From Haliea alexandrii (GTDB lineage: Bacteria; Pseudomonadota; Gammaproteobacteria; Pseudomonadales; Halieaceae), in contig NZ_RFLW01000001.1 of the NCBI RefSeq assembly GCF_003719295.1, forward strand, positions 1 to 64,000: DNA of 64,000 nt, written 5' to 3'. Below the pieces are notes generated by a model. That model worked only from the letters and a program-made list of their open reading frames with translations, had not been told where the DNA came from and ran no database searches. Every line of letters starts with the position of its first letter. Position 1 is the stretch's first letter. The position numbers and the translations under genes were made by a program. Positions 40,890 to 50,955 of the stretch are shown one piece after another.

Positions 40890-41566
40890 TCCGGCTGTTG
40901 CACCTCAGCCAGCGCCGCCCGCATGTCCGCAATCACGGCGCGGTAGTCGGGCGCGTTGAAAATGGCCGAGCCGGCGACGAAGGTGTCTGCACCTGCCGCG
41001 GCGATGTCGGCGATATTGCCTGTTGTCACCCCGCCATCGATTTCCAGCCGAATGTCGTAGCCCGAGGCATCGATCAGCGCCCGCGCCTCGCGCAATTTGT
41101 CCAGGGTACCCGGAATGAAGGATTGACCACCAAAGCCAGGGTTGACGGACATCAGCAGAATCATATCCACCTTGTCCATCACATAGCGCAAGGCCTCAAG
41201 GCCGGCATGAGGGTTGAAGACCAGCCCACTCTTGCAGCCCGCATCGCGAATCATTTGCAACGAGCGATCAACGTGGGTTGAGGCATCGGGATGAAAGGTA
41301 ATGTAGCTTGCCCCCGCTTCGGCAAAATCGCCGATCAGCCGATCCACCGGGCTCACCATCAGGTGTACGTCGATAGGCGCGCTGACACCGTGCTTGCGCA
41401 GGGCCTTGCACACCATCGGGCCGATGGTGAGATTAGGTACATAGTGGTTGTCCATAACGTCGAAGTGCACCACATCGGCGCCTGCGGCGAGCACTGCATC
41501 CACTTCTTCCCCGAGACGGGCAAAATTCGCCGAGAGAATCGACGGTGCAATCAGGTAATCGGCCAT
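40886..41566 (-). CDS. rpe: Ribulose-phosphate 3-epimerase
   Basis: A 226-residue TIM-barrel enzyme of the pentose phosphate pathway. [38 protein letters not shown] and [11 protein letters not shown] are diagnostic. It is the first gene of the rpe-trpE-methyltransferase block. Confidence 0.97.
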   Translation of the reverse strand: MADYLIAPSILSANFARLGEEVDAVLAAGADVVHFDVMDNHYVPNLTIGPMVCKALRKHGVSAPIDVHLMVSPVDRLIGDFAEAGASYITFHPDASTHVDRSLQMIRDAGCKSGLVFNPHAGLEALRYVMDKVDMILLMSVNPGFGGQSFIPGTLDKLREARALIDASGYDIRLEIDGGVTTGNIADIAAAGADTFVAGSAIFNAPDYRAVIADMRAALAEVQQPE

Positions 41567-41621
41567 GTACTGGCTCCGGTATCAGGACAGGCCGCTATTC
41601 TAGCTGCTAAGTGCAGACAGA

Positions 41622-42317
41622 TCATCCCGTGCCGCCACTGGCCGCGCTGAGCCTCGCGTCCAGTGTCTGCAAACGCTCGGGCGTACCGACATCAGCCCAG
41701 GCGCCGACAAAATGTTCGCCTGACACACGCTTACCGGCAATCGCGGCATCCAGCAGGGGCCGCAAGGGCCGTTTGCCCGGCGCCATGCCGACAAAGAAAC
41801 CGGGGCTGAAAACGCCGATACCCGCGTAGGTCAGGCCTGCGGCCTCGGGCGGCCGGGCCACTACGCGGCCCGCTGCCGTGAGCTGAAAATCACCCAGCGG
41901 GTGCTGCGGTGGGTTGTCGACCAACACGAGATGCGCAGCGTCAGCGGGCAAGTGCGTGTGGGTCAGCAAGCGCTGTAGCGGGTATTCGGTCCACACATCG
42001 CCGTTCACCACCAGAAACGGGGCCTCCCCCAGTAGCGGGAGCGCACGCTGTATGCCCCCCGCCGTCTCCAGTGGTTCCGGCTCACGGGAGTAGCGGATAC
42101 GCACACCCCAGCGCCTGCCATCGCCGCACCAGTCGATAATCTGCTGCCCCAGGTGCGCGACATTGATCACCAGATCATCCAGGCCGAGCGCGGCGAGCGC
42201 CTCGATATGGTAGGCGATCAAGGGCTGGCCACCCACCTGCAACAAGGGTTTGGGGGTATGCTCGGTCAGGGGCCGCATGCGCTCGCCAAAGCCCGCAGCC
42301 AGAATCATCACCTTCAT
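41622..42317 (-). CDS. murU: N-acetylmuramate alpha-1-phosphate uridylyltransferase
   Basis: A 231-residue nucleotidyltransferase that makes UDP-MurNAc from MurNAc-1-phosphate in the Pseudomonas-type recycling route. The signature MILAAGFGERMRPLTEHTPKPLL is shared with sugar nucleotidyltransferases; NGDVWTEYPL carries a metal-ligand Asp. The pair with amgK (four-base overlap) and divergence from lptD match the known murU-amgK locus. Confidence 0.93.
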   Translation of the reverse strand: MKVMILAAGFGERMRPLTEHTPKPLLQVGGQPLIAYHIEALAALGLDDLVINVAHLGQQIIDWCGDGRRWGVRIRYSREPEPLETAGGIQRALPLLGEAPFLVVNGDVWTEYPLQRLLTHTHLPADAAHLVLVDNPPQHPLGDFQLTAAGRVVARPPEAAGLTYAGIGVFSPGFFVGMAPGKRPLRPLLDAAIAGKRVSGEHFVGAWADVGTPERLQTLDARLSAASGGTG

Positions 42318-43342
42318 CCCCGACTCCAGGGCTGACGCCGGATAACGGGCAGCAAGCGGCGCTCAAACCAGGCGCCCGCCACATCCAGCGCCGCATCCTC
42401 CCCGGCATACAGCGTGAAGGCTTCCTGCACGTAATCGACCACCCGGGGCAGATCCTGTAAATACTGCGTCTTGCCCTCGCGCAGCGCCAGCCGGGCAAAG
42501 GTCCCCAACACTTTCAGGTGCCGCTGCAGGCCCATCCAGTCAAACCAGCGCAGGAACGTAGCGTCGTCTACCGCCGGCAACAGCGCGGCGTCACACAGGG
42601 CATCGCGGTAGGCCAGTGCCCAGCCCACCACCCGCTCCCGGGGCCAGCGGACGTAACAATCCTTGAGCAGGGAAACGGCGTCGTAGGTGGCGGGCCCGAG
42701 CACCGCGTCCTGGAAATCGATCACGGCGAGCTGCCCATCCCCTGTGCACATCAGGTTGCGGCTGTGAAAGTCCCGGTGCACCAGCACCCTTGGCTGGGCC
42801 AGGGCGCTACCGATAAGCAGGCCGTCCAGCTGCGCCAGCAGCGCCAGCTCGTCCTCCGAGAGCGACAAACCCAGTAACGCGGTCACGAACCATTGCGGGA
42901 ACCGTGCCAGCTCCTCAGCCAGCAGCACATTGTCATAGGCAGGCAGCGCCAACGCATCGTTGGCCAGGTTTGCCATGCGCTGCTGCACGGCCAGCGCGCG
43001 CTGGTAATAGTCGTCCACAGAGTCGACCGTCAGGACATCCTGCAACAGGCGATCGCCCAGGTCCTCCAGCAGCATATAGCCCTGTTCGATATCCGCCGCC
43101 AGTAGCCGCGGAACGCGCACGCCCCCCGTTTCCAGCTTTTGACGGATGGCGAGAAATTCGCGGTTCTTCTGCGTTGCCGGCGGCGAATCGACGGCCATGT
43201 AGCGCTGCCCGGGTGTGTGCAGCCGGAAGTAGCGACGCTGACTGGCATCCCCTGCCAGCGGCTGCAAGACGGCCTCCCCGGCAGCCCCCACCGGCAACAC
43301 ATTCAGGGCCCAGGGCAACAGCCCGCTTGGCGGTAGAGACAT
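42314..43342 (-). CDS. amgK: N-acetylmuramate/N-acetylglucosamine kinase
   Basis: A 342-residue aminoglycoside-phosphotransferase-fold kinase that phosphorylates MurNAc at the anomeric carbon, feeding MurU. The catalytic loop is HRDFHSRNLM and the Mg site is VIDFQDA. The start at 43342 has GGGAG upstream; an in-frame start at 43375 is less likely. It is divergent from lptD, as in Pseudomonas. With anmK it shows that this organism recycles peptidoglycan amino sugars. Confidence 0.92.
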   Translation of the reverse strand: MSLPPSGLLPWALNVLPVGAAGEAVLQPLAGDASQRRYFRLHTPGQRYMAVDSPPATQKNREFLAIRQKLETGGVRVPRLLAADIEQGYMLLEDLGDRLLQDVLTVDSVDDYYQRALAVQQRMANLANDALALPAYDNVLLAEELARFPQWFVTALLGLSLSEDELALLAQLDGLLIGSALAQPRVLVHRDFHSRNLMCTGDGQLAVIDFQDAVLGPATYDAVSLLKDCYVRWPRERVVGWALAYRDALCDAALLPAVDDATFLRWFDWMGLQRHLKVLGTFARLALREGKTQYLQDLPRVVDYVQEAFTLYAGEDAALDVAGAWFERRLLPVIRRQPWSRG

Positions 43343-43430
43343 CGGACGCTCCCGCAATGAAAAAGACCCGGACAAGCCGGGGGCGATGCATTATCATCCC
43401 GTTTTACGCCAGAAATTGCACCTAAGCCTG

Positions 43431-45791
43431 ATGATTCCGCCCTCGCAAACTCCCGAACGCTCCCGGTTGCGCCACCTCGCTATTGTGCTTGGCCTGCTTG
43501 CCATGGGCGCGGTAGCCGATGATGCAAAGGAACTGGATTGGGTGTCCACAGGGGAGACGCCCGAGGCGGAGCGGGACGCGCAGTGCCTGCGTTGCGGCGG
43601 CCGCTATGTGGACCCACTGGCGGAGTCGGACCCGGACGACAGGCCTGAAATCTCCGACATCCGGGCCCGTGCCACCGAGTCCGAACTGCAGGGCGACGAT
43701 GTCTACCTGCGTGGTGGTGTCAGTGTCGACCAGGGTTATCGGCAATTGCGCGGCGAAGACGGCTATTTCGATCGCGCCGAACGCGAAGGCACCGTGAGTG
43801 GCGGCATCACCCTGCGCGAACCGGGGGTGCTACTGCGTGGCGAAGAGGCGAGCTACTCCGCCAACAGCGGTGAAGCCAGTATCCGCGACAGCGAGTTCGT
43901 ACTGCACGCGCAGCACCTGAACGGCAGCGCCGCACAGTTGCGGCGCGCGGCGGACGGCACGCTGTACATCCATGATGGACGACTCTCCTATTGCGCGCCG
44001 GATGACGAAGAGTGGGCGATGCGCGCCGACAGCATCAAACTCGACCTGGTAGAAGGGCTGGGCACGGCAACCGGCGCCAAGCTGGACGTGGCGGGAGTAC
44101 CCGTGCTCTACCTGCCCTGGGTGCGCTTCCCACTGGACGACCGCCGGCGCAGCGGCCTGTTGTGGCCGGACATCAGCTCCGACACCAACGGCGGGCTGGA
44201 CCTCGCCGTGCCGGTTTACCTCAACCTGGCCCCCAACTACGACGCGTTGTACACCCCGCGCTTTATTCAGGAACGCGGGCTGAACCACGAAATTGCAACC
44301 CGCTATCTGAGCCGCAACACCGGCATGTGGTCGGTGGGTGGCACCTGGATGGGCAGCGACGACCGCTACGCCCGCGAACGTCCGGATGCCGGCGACGACT
44401 CACGCTGGCTGGCCAACGTCCGCCAGAACGGGCTGTTCGAGCAGCGCTGGCGCTCGCGCATCGACTACTCGCGGGTGAGCGATGTCGATTACTTCAAGGA
44501 CCTCAACACCTCCAATCTCGACACCAAGCGCCAGACCAGTCTGTTGCAGCTGGGGTCACTGGACTATCTCGGTGACCAGTGGCTGATCGGCCTGGAGTTA
44601 CAGGAGTTCCAGTCCCTCGCCGACGACCTGGACAATGATTACCAGAAGCTGCCGCAGATCACGGCACGCTACCGCAACGAGAACACCCCTTTCAATATCG
44701 CCCCCATCTTCCTCTCCCAGTACTCCTACTTCGACTCCAACGAGGACGTGGTCACCGGCCAGCGAGTGTACATGGAAGGCGGCGCGGTCTATCCCATGCT
44801 GTGGCAGTACGGCTTTCTCAACTCCACTGCCAAGTATCGCTACCTGGAGTACGAGCTGAACGATAACGGGCCACTCGGCGACGACAACCCCTCAGCGGGC
44901 TCGGCGCTGGCCAGCCTCGATGGCGGCCTGTTCTTTGAGCGGTCCACCAGCCTGGCCGGCAAGCCGCTGCTGCAAACACTGGAGCCGCGCGCCTACTACC
45001 TGATCAGCGAATACGACGACCAATCGACACAACCCGACTTCGACAGCGCCGAGCTCACCTTTACCTATAACCAGCTGTTCCGGGACACCCGCTTTTCCGG
45101 ACGCGACCGGCTGGACGATGCCAACCGCCTCTCCCTCGGCCTCACCACGCGCTATATCAGCGCCGAAGATGGCCGCGAGTACCTGAGCGCCAGCGTCGGG
45201 CAGATATTCTACCTGCGCGACCGACGCGTGCGCCTGGATCCGGATGACACGGCGCTCGATCAGTCCACCTCCGAGATGGCCGCAGAGGTGACATTCACTC
45301 CGAACAAGCGCCTGAGCCTGCGCAACAGCCTGGTGTGGGACCCCGATAGCGGCAACATGAACGCCGGCAGTGCCTACGCCAGCTACCGGCGTTCCGACAA
45401 CGCCCTGTTCAATGTGGGTTACTCCTACCGTCGCCCCGTCAACCTGGTCGACAGCGATATCGTCACGGAACAGGCGCACCTGTCCGCTTACTACCCTGTG
45501 AACAACCGCTGGAGCGTATTCGGCGCCGTCAACTTCAGTGTTGAGGGCAGCACGAGCGTGGAAGATATGGTCGGAATCGAATACGATAGCTGCTGCTGGC
45601 GCGTGCGCCTGCTGCATCTGCGCTACATCGATACGGCGCCGGGCCAGGATCCGGATTTCACTGATCCCAGCCTGGAGCGGCGCTACTCCACACAGGTCCA
45701 GGTCCTGCTGAAGGGCATGGGCGGCTTTGGCAGCCGGGTCACCGACCTGCTTGAAGACATGATTCGAGGTTTTGACGAACGTGACTATTAA
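43431..45791 (+). CDS. lptD: LPS-assembly outer-membrane protein LptD
   Basis: A 786-residue essential outer-membrane protein that inserts LPS. A signal peptide ends near AVADD, followed by a Cys-containing segment (CLRCGG), an OstA/jellyroll periplasmic domain and a long C-terminal barrel. A cysteine lies in [10 protein letters not shown], and a CC pair near the C terminus (DSCCW) is the conserved disulfide partner. Two cysteines in the CLRC motif give one more N-terminal Cys than E. coli. I chose the ATG at 43431 because the signal peptide is then of normal length; 43386 is an alternative. Confidence 0.93.
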   Translation: MIPPSQTPERSRLRHLAIVLGLLAMGAVADDAKELDWVSTGETPEAERDAQCLRCGGRYVDPLAESDPDDRPEISDIRARATESELQGDDVYLRGGVSVDQGYRQLRGEDGYFDRAEREGTVSGGITLREPGVLLRGEEASYSANSGEASIRDSEFVLHAQHLNGSAAQLRRAADGTLYIHDGRLSYCAPDDEEWAMRADSIKLDLVEGLGTATGAKLDVAGVPVLYLPWVRFPLDDRRRSGLLWPDISSDTNGGLDLAVPVYLNLAPNYDALYTPRFIQERGLNHEIATRYLSRNTGMWSVGGTWMGSDDRYARERPDAGDDSRWLANVRQNGLFEQRWRSRIDYSRVSDVDYFKDLNTSNLDTKRQTSLLQLGSLDYLGDQWLIGLELQEFQSLADDLDNDYQKLPQITARYRNENTPFNIAPIFLSQYSYFDSNEDVVTGQRVYMEGGAVYPMLWQYGFLNSTAKYRYLEYELNDNGPLGDDNPSAGSALASLDGGLFFERSTSLAGKPLLQTLEPRAYYLISEYDDQSTQPDFDSAELTFTYNQLFRDTRFSGRDRLDDANRLSLGLTTRYISAEDGREYLSASVGQIFYLRDRRVRLDPDDTALDQSTSEMAAEVTFTPNKRLSLRNSLVWDPDSGNMNAGSAYASYRRSDNALFNVGYSYRRPVNLVDSDIVTEQAHLSAYYPVNNRWSVFGAVNFSVEGSTSVEDMVGIEYDSCCWRVRLLHLRYIDTAPGQDPDFTDPSLERRYSTQVQVLLKGMGGFGSRVTDLLEDMIRGFDERDY

Positions 45792-47061
45792 ATCCGCACT
45801 GTTGGCCGCGGGGCTTGCCGCGACACTGCTCATTGCCGGCCAGACGCAAGCTCAAACCCAGATTCTCGATCAGGTGGTGGCCATCGTCGACGACGATGTG
45901 ATCATGGCCAGCGAGCTGCGCGAGCGCGTTGCCGCCATTACCCAGAGCCTGGAAGCGCGAGACGTCGAAATGCCTCCGGAAGACGTCTTGATCCGTGAAA
46001 CACTGGACAGACTAATCCTGGAGAGCATCCAGCTGCAGCTTGGCAACCGGGTGGGCGCGCGTATCTCGGACGCCCAGCTGAACCAGGCCATGGAGCGCGT
46101 CGCGGCGCAGAACCGCATGAGCCTCGCGGACTTCAGCGCAGCACTGGAGCAGCAGGGCCAGTCCTACGCCGCCATGCGTGAGCAGGTACGCCGGGAAATG
46201 ATCATCCAGCGCGTGCAGGCCGGCAACGTGAACCAGCGCATCCAGATATCCGAGCAGGAAGTCCGCAACTTCCTCGCATCGCCCGAAGGCCAGAAACTGA
46301 CCCAGCCGGAATACCGTATCCTCCACGCACTGCTGCCGCTGCAGGAAGATGCACCGGCCGACGAGGTGGATGCCGCGCGCAGCTACCTGAATGGCCTGCT
46401 GCAACGCATTCGCCGCGGCGAAGCCTTCGACCAGGTGATTTCCTCCAACGATGGTCGCTACCCGTTTTCCGGCGGCGACCTGGGCTGGCGCAAGCTGGAA
46501 GACCTGCCCAGCCTGTTCAGCGACGTCGCCCCCGGCCTTGAGGTGGGCGCCACATCAGACCCGATCCGCAGTCCCTCGGGCTTGCACCTGATCAACCTCG
46601 CGGATATGCGCGGCGGCGAGCAAATGGTCAACCAGACCCGTGTGCGCCACATCCTGGTACAGCCATCCGAAATCATGACAGACGAGCAGGCCGAGGCCCG
46701 CGCAGAGGAATTGAGAAACCGTATCCTGCAGGGCGAGGACTTCGCCGAGCTGGCAAAAGAGTACTCCAAGGACATCGGCTCTGCTGCCGAGGGCGGTGAC
46801 CTGGGTTGGACCACACCGGGGCAGATGGTGCCCGAATTCGAGGCTGCCATGGCCGATACCGCCGTTGGGGAGATATCCGAGCCGGTAAAAAGCCAGTTTG
46901 GCTGGCACATCCTGGAAGTGATGGAGCGCCGCGAGCAGGACATGACTGCCCAGGCCATCCGCAATCGCGCCACCGAAGCACTGCACCAGCGCAAGTACGA
47001 CGAAGAGCTGGACGCCTGGCTGCGCAAAATCCGCGATGAAGCCTTCGTCGACATCAAGTAA
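45781..47061 (+). CDS. surA: Periplasmic chaperone/peptidyl-prolyl isomerase SurA
   Basis: A 426-residue periplasmic chaperone that helps LptD and other barrels fold. A signal peptide (cleavage near TQAQ) is followed by a SurA N-terminal helical domain and two parvulin domains; the second ([17 protein letters not shown] ... [17 protein letters not shown], in short pieces) looks active. I chose the GTG at 45781, 11 bases inside lptD, with GAGG upstream. The lptD-surA-pdxA order is standard. Confidence 0.95.
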   Translation: MTIKSALLAAGLAATLLIAGQTQAQTQILDQVVAIVDDDVIMASELRERVAAITQSLEARDVEMPPEDVLIRETLDRLILESIQLQLGNRVGARISDAQLNQAMERVAAQNRMSLADFSAALEQQGQSYAAMREQVRREMIIQRVQAGNVNQRIQISEQEVRNFLASPEGQKLTQPEYRILHALLPLQEDAPADEVDAARSYLNGLLQRIRRGEAFDQVISSNDGRYPFSGGDLGWRKLEDLPSLFSDVAPGLEVGATSDPIRSPSGLHLINLADMRGGEQMVNQTRVRHILVQPSEIMTDEQAEARAEELRNRILQGEDFAELAKEYSKDIGSAAEGGDLGWTTPGQMVPEFEAAMADTAVGEISEPVKSQFGWHILEVMERREQDMTAQAIRNRATEALHQRKYDEELDAWLRKIRDEAFVDIK

Positions 47062-47068
47062 GCACCGC

Positions 47069-48124
47069 GTGGCAACCCCCAGAATTGCCATCACCGCCGG
47101 GGAGCCGGCGGGCATCGGGCCCGACATTGTCGCGATGATGGCGCAGCAGGCATGGCCCGCTGAACTGGTGGTGATCGCCGACCCCGAACTTCTGCGCCAG
47201 CGGGCGCAGACGCTGGGTTTGCCCCTCACGCTGCAGACAGTGGACTTCTCTGCCCCCGCCAGAGAACAGGCGGCAGGCACTTTGACCATATTGCCTGCGG
47301 TCGGCACCGACCCGGACGCTGCGCATGTGAATGCAACGGGTTTGATCGCTCCGACCCTGGCAGCGCCCGTAGAGCCCGGCATTTTGGATCGCAATAACGC
47401 CGCCTATGTGGTGAAAACCCTGGAGCTGGCGGCGGACGGCTGCCTGGCAGGGGCCTTCGATGCCATGGTCACTGCGCCCGTACAGAAATCCATTATCAAT
47501 GATGCTGGCATCCCCTTCAGCGGCCACACGGAGTTTCTCGCCGCAAGGACAGCAACCGAGCACGTAGTCATGCTCCTCGCTGCCGGCGAGTTGCGCGTGG
47601 CGCTGGCCACCACGCATCTGCCACTGGCTGATGTCCCCGCTGCAATCACCAGCGACTCACTGGCGCGTACCCTGCGTATTCTGCACGCAGACTTGCAAGG
47701 CAAGTTCGGGATTGACCAGCCGTGCATCGCGGTGCTGGGCCTCAACCCCCACGCGGGTGAAGGGGGTCATCTGGGCGGCGAAGAGATAGAGGTGATTACG
47801 CCGTTGCTGGAGCGGTTGCGCGCCGAGGGCATGCACCTGCTTGGGCCCTTGCCTGCGGATACGGCCTTCAGCCCCAAGTTGCTGGCACAGGCGGACGCTT
47901 ACCTGGCCATGTTTCACGACCAGGGGCTGCCGGTGTTGAAGTATGCGGGCTTCGGCAATGCGGTGAATATCACGCTGGGGCTGCCGATTGTGAGGACCAG
48001 TGTGGACCATGGGACGGCGCTGGATTTGGCGGGGACGGGGCAGGCGAGTGACGGGAGTTTGCGGGCGGCGTTGGGGTTGGGGATTGAGTTGGCCGGAAAA
48101 CGAGACACAGGCGCATCGCCATAA
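47069..48124 (+). CDS. pdxA: 4-Hydroxythreonine-4-phosphate dehydrogenase
   Basis: A 351-residue enzyme of pyridoxal phosphate synthesis. [24 protein letters not shown] and [16 protein letters not shown] with metal-binding His residues are diagnostic. I chose the GTG at 47069; an ATG at 47036 inside surA is an alternative. The last 60 or so codons switch to G-ending codons (GGG, GCG, TTG), unlike the rest, although the protein stays normal. The gene usually followed by ksgA-apaG-apaH is here followed by a polysaccharide locus. Confidence 0.95.
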   Translation: MATPRIAITAGEPAGIGPDIVAMMAQQAWPAELVVIADPELLRQRAQTLGLPLTLQTVDFSAPAREQAAGTLTILPAVGTDPDAAHVNATGLIAPTLAAPVEPGILDRNNAAYVVKTLELAADGCLAGAFDAMVTAPVQKSIINDAGIPFSGHTEFLAARTATEHVVMLLAAGELRVALATTHLPLADVPAAITSDSLARTLRILHADLQGKFGIDQPCIAVLGLNPHAGEGGHLGGEEIEVITPLLERLRAEGMHLLGPLPADTAFSPKLLAQADAYLAMFHDQGLPVLKYAGFGNAVNITLGLPIVRTSVDHGTALDLAGTGQASDGSLRAALGLGIELAGKRDTGASP

Positions 48125-48248
48125 GAATTTTACTGTAAGCTTCTGGGAAGATGAGCATCACATCCATGTCAGCACGGCAGCGACAGACCCGGCAGCTACT
48201 TATGCAAAGTATCGGCATTACCCTTAGAACTCTGCGTCCAAAGCCACG

Positions 48249-49517
48249 ATGAATACGCCAATAAGCAATCGCGAGTTTCTGCAAGCCCTTGGACTTGCGC
48301 TAACCTCTATCGCGGCCAGCGCAGCCCTGCTACTTCCGGCCTACCTGTTACTCGTGCCTGTACTCCACCCAGAGTTCAAGCCCTACATCGATCAGCAAAA
48401 GGCAGATGCGATTACGATCCCCGGCAACCTCTTCCGACCGGTGGTGTTCGGGGATGGCGGCCTTGAAGGCTCGGTCGCAGTCATCAGTGAACTGGCTGAA
48501 ATAGCGCCCGAAGATCACGCAGTGCTGGTGCACCGGCGTCTGTTCCAGGCTGACCAGTTTCCCTTTCTTCGTTACCACATTGAAGGCCGCAACCCGGCAC
48601 TGCGTATCATGTTGTTCTGGCAAAGAGCAGACACGCCCGGGGAAAATCACTTCGCGGAGCTGGATTATTCAGGAGATGGGCCGCAACTTCACAACCTGCT
48701 ACGTAACGAAGAGTGGCGGGGGACGATTACCGAACTGGCGGTGGGGTTTTTTGGGGATTTGCGCGGGGGTACGGTCAAACTCCACCGCGTGGAGCTGATG
48801 CCCTACAGTCACAGCGGAATTCTGCGGACGGTGTGGGCAGAGTGGACTGCGTTTGCGCCGTGGGACCAACGCTCAATCAATGCCTACCGCGGAGTGCCCA
48901 GTGGAGCATTGATGTATCCGGTGCCGGCAATAGCCATTTGGCTGGCAACCAGCATGATCGTCATCCTGCTGCTGCGCCAGTTTACCCGTCGTGACAATCA
49001 ATCGTCCCCCCTCTGGCTGCCCGCAATCCTTGCCACCGGGCTGGCGTGGGCATTTCTGGACGGCCTCTGGCTGCAGCAGCTTTTCCGTCAGAACACTGAA
49101 ACCCGCCACCTATTCGCGGGCAAGGCACTGCATGAGAAAAAGCTGGCGGATTGGGATGGGGAGTATTACGCGGCAGCCCATGTAATCAAGCAACAATTGG
49201 CTATCTCGGATGCCATAGTCTCGATATACCGAGACCGGGAGCAGAGAGCTTTTGCGGAAAGGCTGCGCTTTCATCTGCTTCCAGAGGTGAAGACCTCCAT
49301 ACTGCCCACGATCACCCCTTGGCTGGCCCATAAAGCCAATGAAGAGTTTGACCACGTTATCATCCTGACGGGACCGGAAAGCACCGTACAAACGGATGCC
49401 GAAGTGCAAAGGGTCCTAACTAACCAGAATACAGCGAGGTGGGAACGCGTCTTAGGCGACGGCCCGGTAGCCCTGTACGCTACTCACCGTAAAGCAGGAA
49501 AGGCTACCCATGACTAG
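48249..49517 (+). CDS. Unknown membrane protein (paired with a GT-C-like protein)
   Basis: A 422-residue protein with a transmembrane segment near the N terminus (about 16-37), a large soluble loop (about 40-225), two more transmembrane segments (about 225-245 and 257-276) and a C-terminal soluble domain. I recognise no family. Its stop overlaps the next gene's start by eight bases, so the two are made together. The loop may be periplasmic. A role in building or attaching a surface glycan is possible from context only. Confidence 0.6.
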   Translation: MNTPISNREFLQALGLALTSIAASAALLLPAYLLLVPVLHPEFKPYIDQQKADAITIPGNLFRPVVFGDGGLEGSVAVISELAEIAPEDHAVLVHRRLFQADQFPFLRYHIEGRNPALRIMLFWQRADTPGENHFAELDYSGDGPQLHNLLRNEEWRGTITELAVGFFGDLRGGTVKLHRVELMPYSHSGILRTVWAEWTAFAPWDQRSINAYRGVPSGALMYPVPAIAIWLATSMIVILLLRQFTRRDNQSSPLWLPAILATGLAWAFLDGLWLQQLFRQNTETRHLFAGKALHEKKLADWDGEYYAAAHVIKQQLAISDAIVSIYRDREQRAFAERLRFHLLPEVKTSILPTITPWLAHKANEEFDHVIILTGPESTVQTDAEVQRVLTNQNTARWERVLGDGPVALYATHRKAGKATHD

Positions 49518-50931
49518 CACTCTACCTGCGATACTGGTTGCCCTATTACTACCCTGGCTACTCGGCTGCCAGCTGGCCAGGTGGCTGATGGGCGCAACGC
49601 ACCCTCTGTCCAGTTGTCTGGGATATGGTTATCTGCTGGGATTGCTGCTGGTGACGTGGACGATCAAAGCCTGCGACGCGCTCGCTCTGCCACTGCAATT
49701 CTGGTCAATTACGGCCGTACTATTGCTGACGACAGGCGTAGCCTATGGGGCCCTATATCGCTATGGAGGTTCCACCTATTCAGCCGCTGGCCTCCAACCT
49801 GCGCGCCCACCTAAACACCTCCCCTCCCTCTGGAAGATCGGCATCGTTGGCATGCTGAGTCTGGCTACCGTAGGCCACTTCGTCGGGGTCACCCATGAGC
49901 TTCTGTTGAGGCCGACATTCCCCTGGGATGCCTGGAGCTCTTGGCAGCCGGAGGCGATCCAGTACTTTGACCACCGATCGCTATACGCACCTGTAGATAC
50001 GAATCGCAACTATGGCGAACTGACGACACTCACGCTGCTGTGGATGATGCTAGCCAGTGGTGAAACCCACCAGCCACTGTTGCACCTACCTTGGCTTTGC
50101 ATCTATGGCGCACTGGGTTTGGTCGTTCATGGCCACTTGCAAGAGCGCTGCGGAGCGCTTGGCGCCGCAGTCGGTGGTTATTTGGTGCTGAGCCTGCCCT
50201 ATCTCAACATACACACTGCCCTGGCCGGCTATGCGGATATCTGGATCGCGGTCATCTTCACGGCGGGTATCCTCTCGCTGCACAGGTATCTGCAAACCCG
50301 TCGTATCGGAGAATTGGCCCTCTTCCTGCTCATGATCATCGTTTGCGCCCAGTCCAAACGGGCAGGCGCCGGTTTTGCCATCGCACTGCTGGGCGTAGCA
50401 GCCATCACCTGGATGCTCCATGCCAAAAGGATCGTCGCATTACTGATTGGCAGTCTAGGCGCTCTGGGGTTGGCCGTGCTTGTATTGGTTATTACCGGGA
50501 ACCTTGACCTGGAGATTCCACTCAGCCCCTCACGCACCTTGACGTTCTCCGCTAGCGAGTTACGGGTCACGGACCTATTCTTCTTCCACCTATCCGCGGA
50601 ATGGCACCCAGAATCCTTTGTCCAAGCAATATTCCAGTATTCCAGCTGGCACCTGACCACCTGGTACTGGTGCGCAACTGCGCTACTGATGGTTGCCCTG
50701 CGCCGGTGGCAGGCAATGGCCAGTCCTGAAAGTCTCGGCATATTGCTGGGCCTGGGGGTGACTCTGCTGTTTTTCTATCTGGAGCCAAGATCGGCTCTTG
50801 ACCAAACCCGACTATCCCGGGTACTGCTATACCTGTTGCCACTGGCCATCGTGATGTTTATCAGCCAAGCTTCTTGGGTGGCATCGCGTGCAACAATTCC
50901 GGCGATGCGGCAAGGCCTGGAACGTCAATAA
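49510..50931 (+). CDS. Polytopic GT-C-like glycosyltransferase
   Basis: A 473-residue membrane protein with about ten predicted transmembrane helices. FPWDAWSSWQPEAIQYF lies after the third or fourth helix; an Asp in the first loop followed by W-X2-W is reminiscent of GT-C lipid-linked sugar transferases (PMT/ArnT-like), which use polyprenyl-phosphate sugars. The exact family is uncertain. It is coupled to the previous unknown gene. Confidence 0.6.
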   Translation: MTSTLPAILVALLLPWLLGCQLARWLMGATHPLSSCLGYGYLLGLLLVTWTIKACDALALPLQFWSITAVLLLTTGVAYGALYRYGGSTYSAAGLQPARPPKHLPSLWKIGIVGMLSLATVGHFVGVTHELLLRPTFPWDAWSSWQPEAIQYFDHRSLYAPVDTNRNYGELTTLTLLWMMLASGETHQPLLHLPWLCIYGALGLVVHGHLQERCGALGAAVGGYLVLSLPYLNIHTALAGYADIWIAVIFTAGILSLHRYLQTRRIGELALFLLMIIVCAQSKRAGAGFAIALLGVAAITWMLHAKRIVALLIGSLGALGLAVLVLVITGNLDLEIPLSPSRTLTFSASELRVTDLFFFHLSAEWHPESFVQAIFQYSSWHLTTWYWCATALLMVALRRWQAMASPESLGILLGLGVTLLFFYLEPRSALDQTRLSRVLLYLLPLAIVMFISQASWVASRATIPAMRQGLERQ

Positions 50932-50955
50932 CAGGCTGGGGCACGCGCAGCCAGT

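Noticed and set aside
41567-41621. trp attenuator before rpe-trpE
   Set aside because: No Trp-rich leader peptide or terminator/antiterminator pair; trpE start overlaps rpe.
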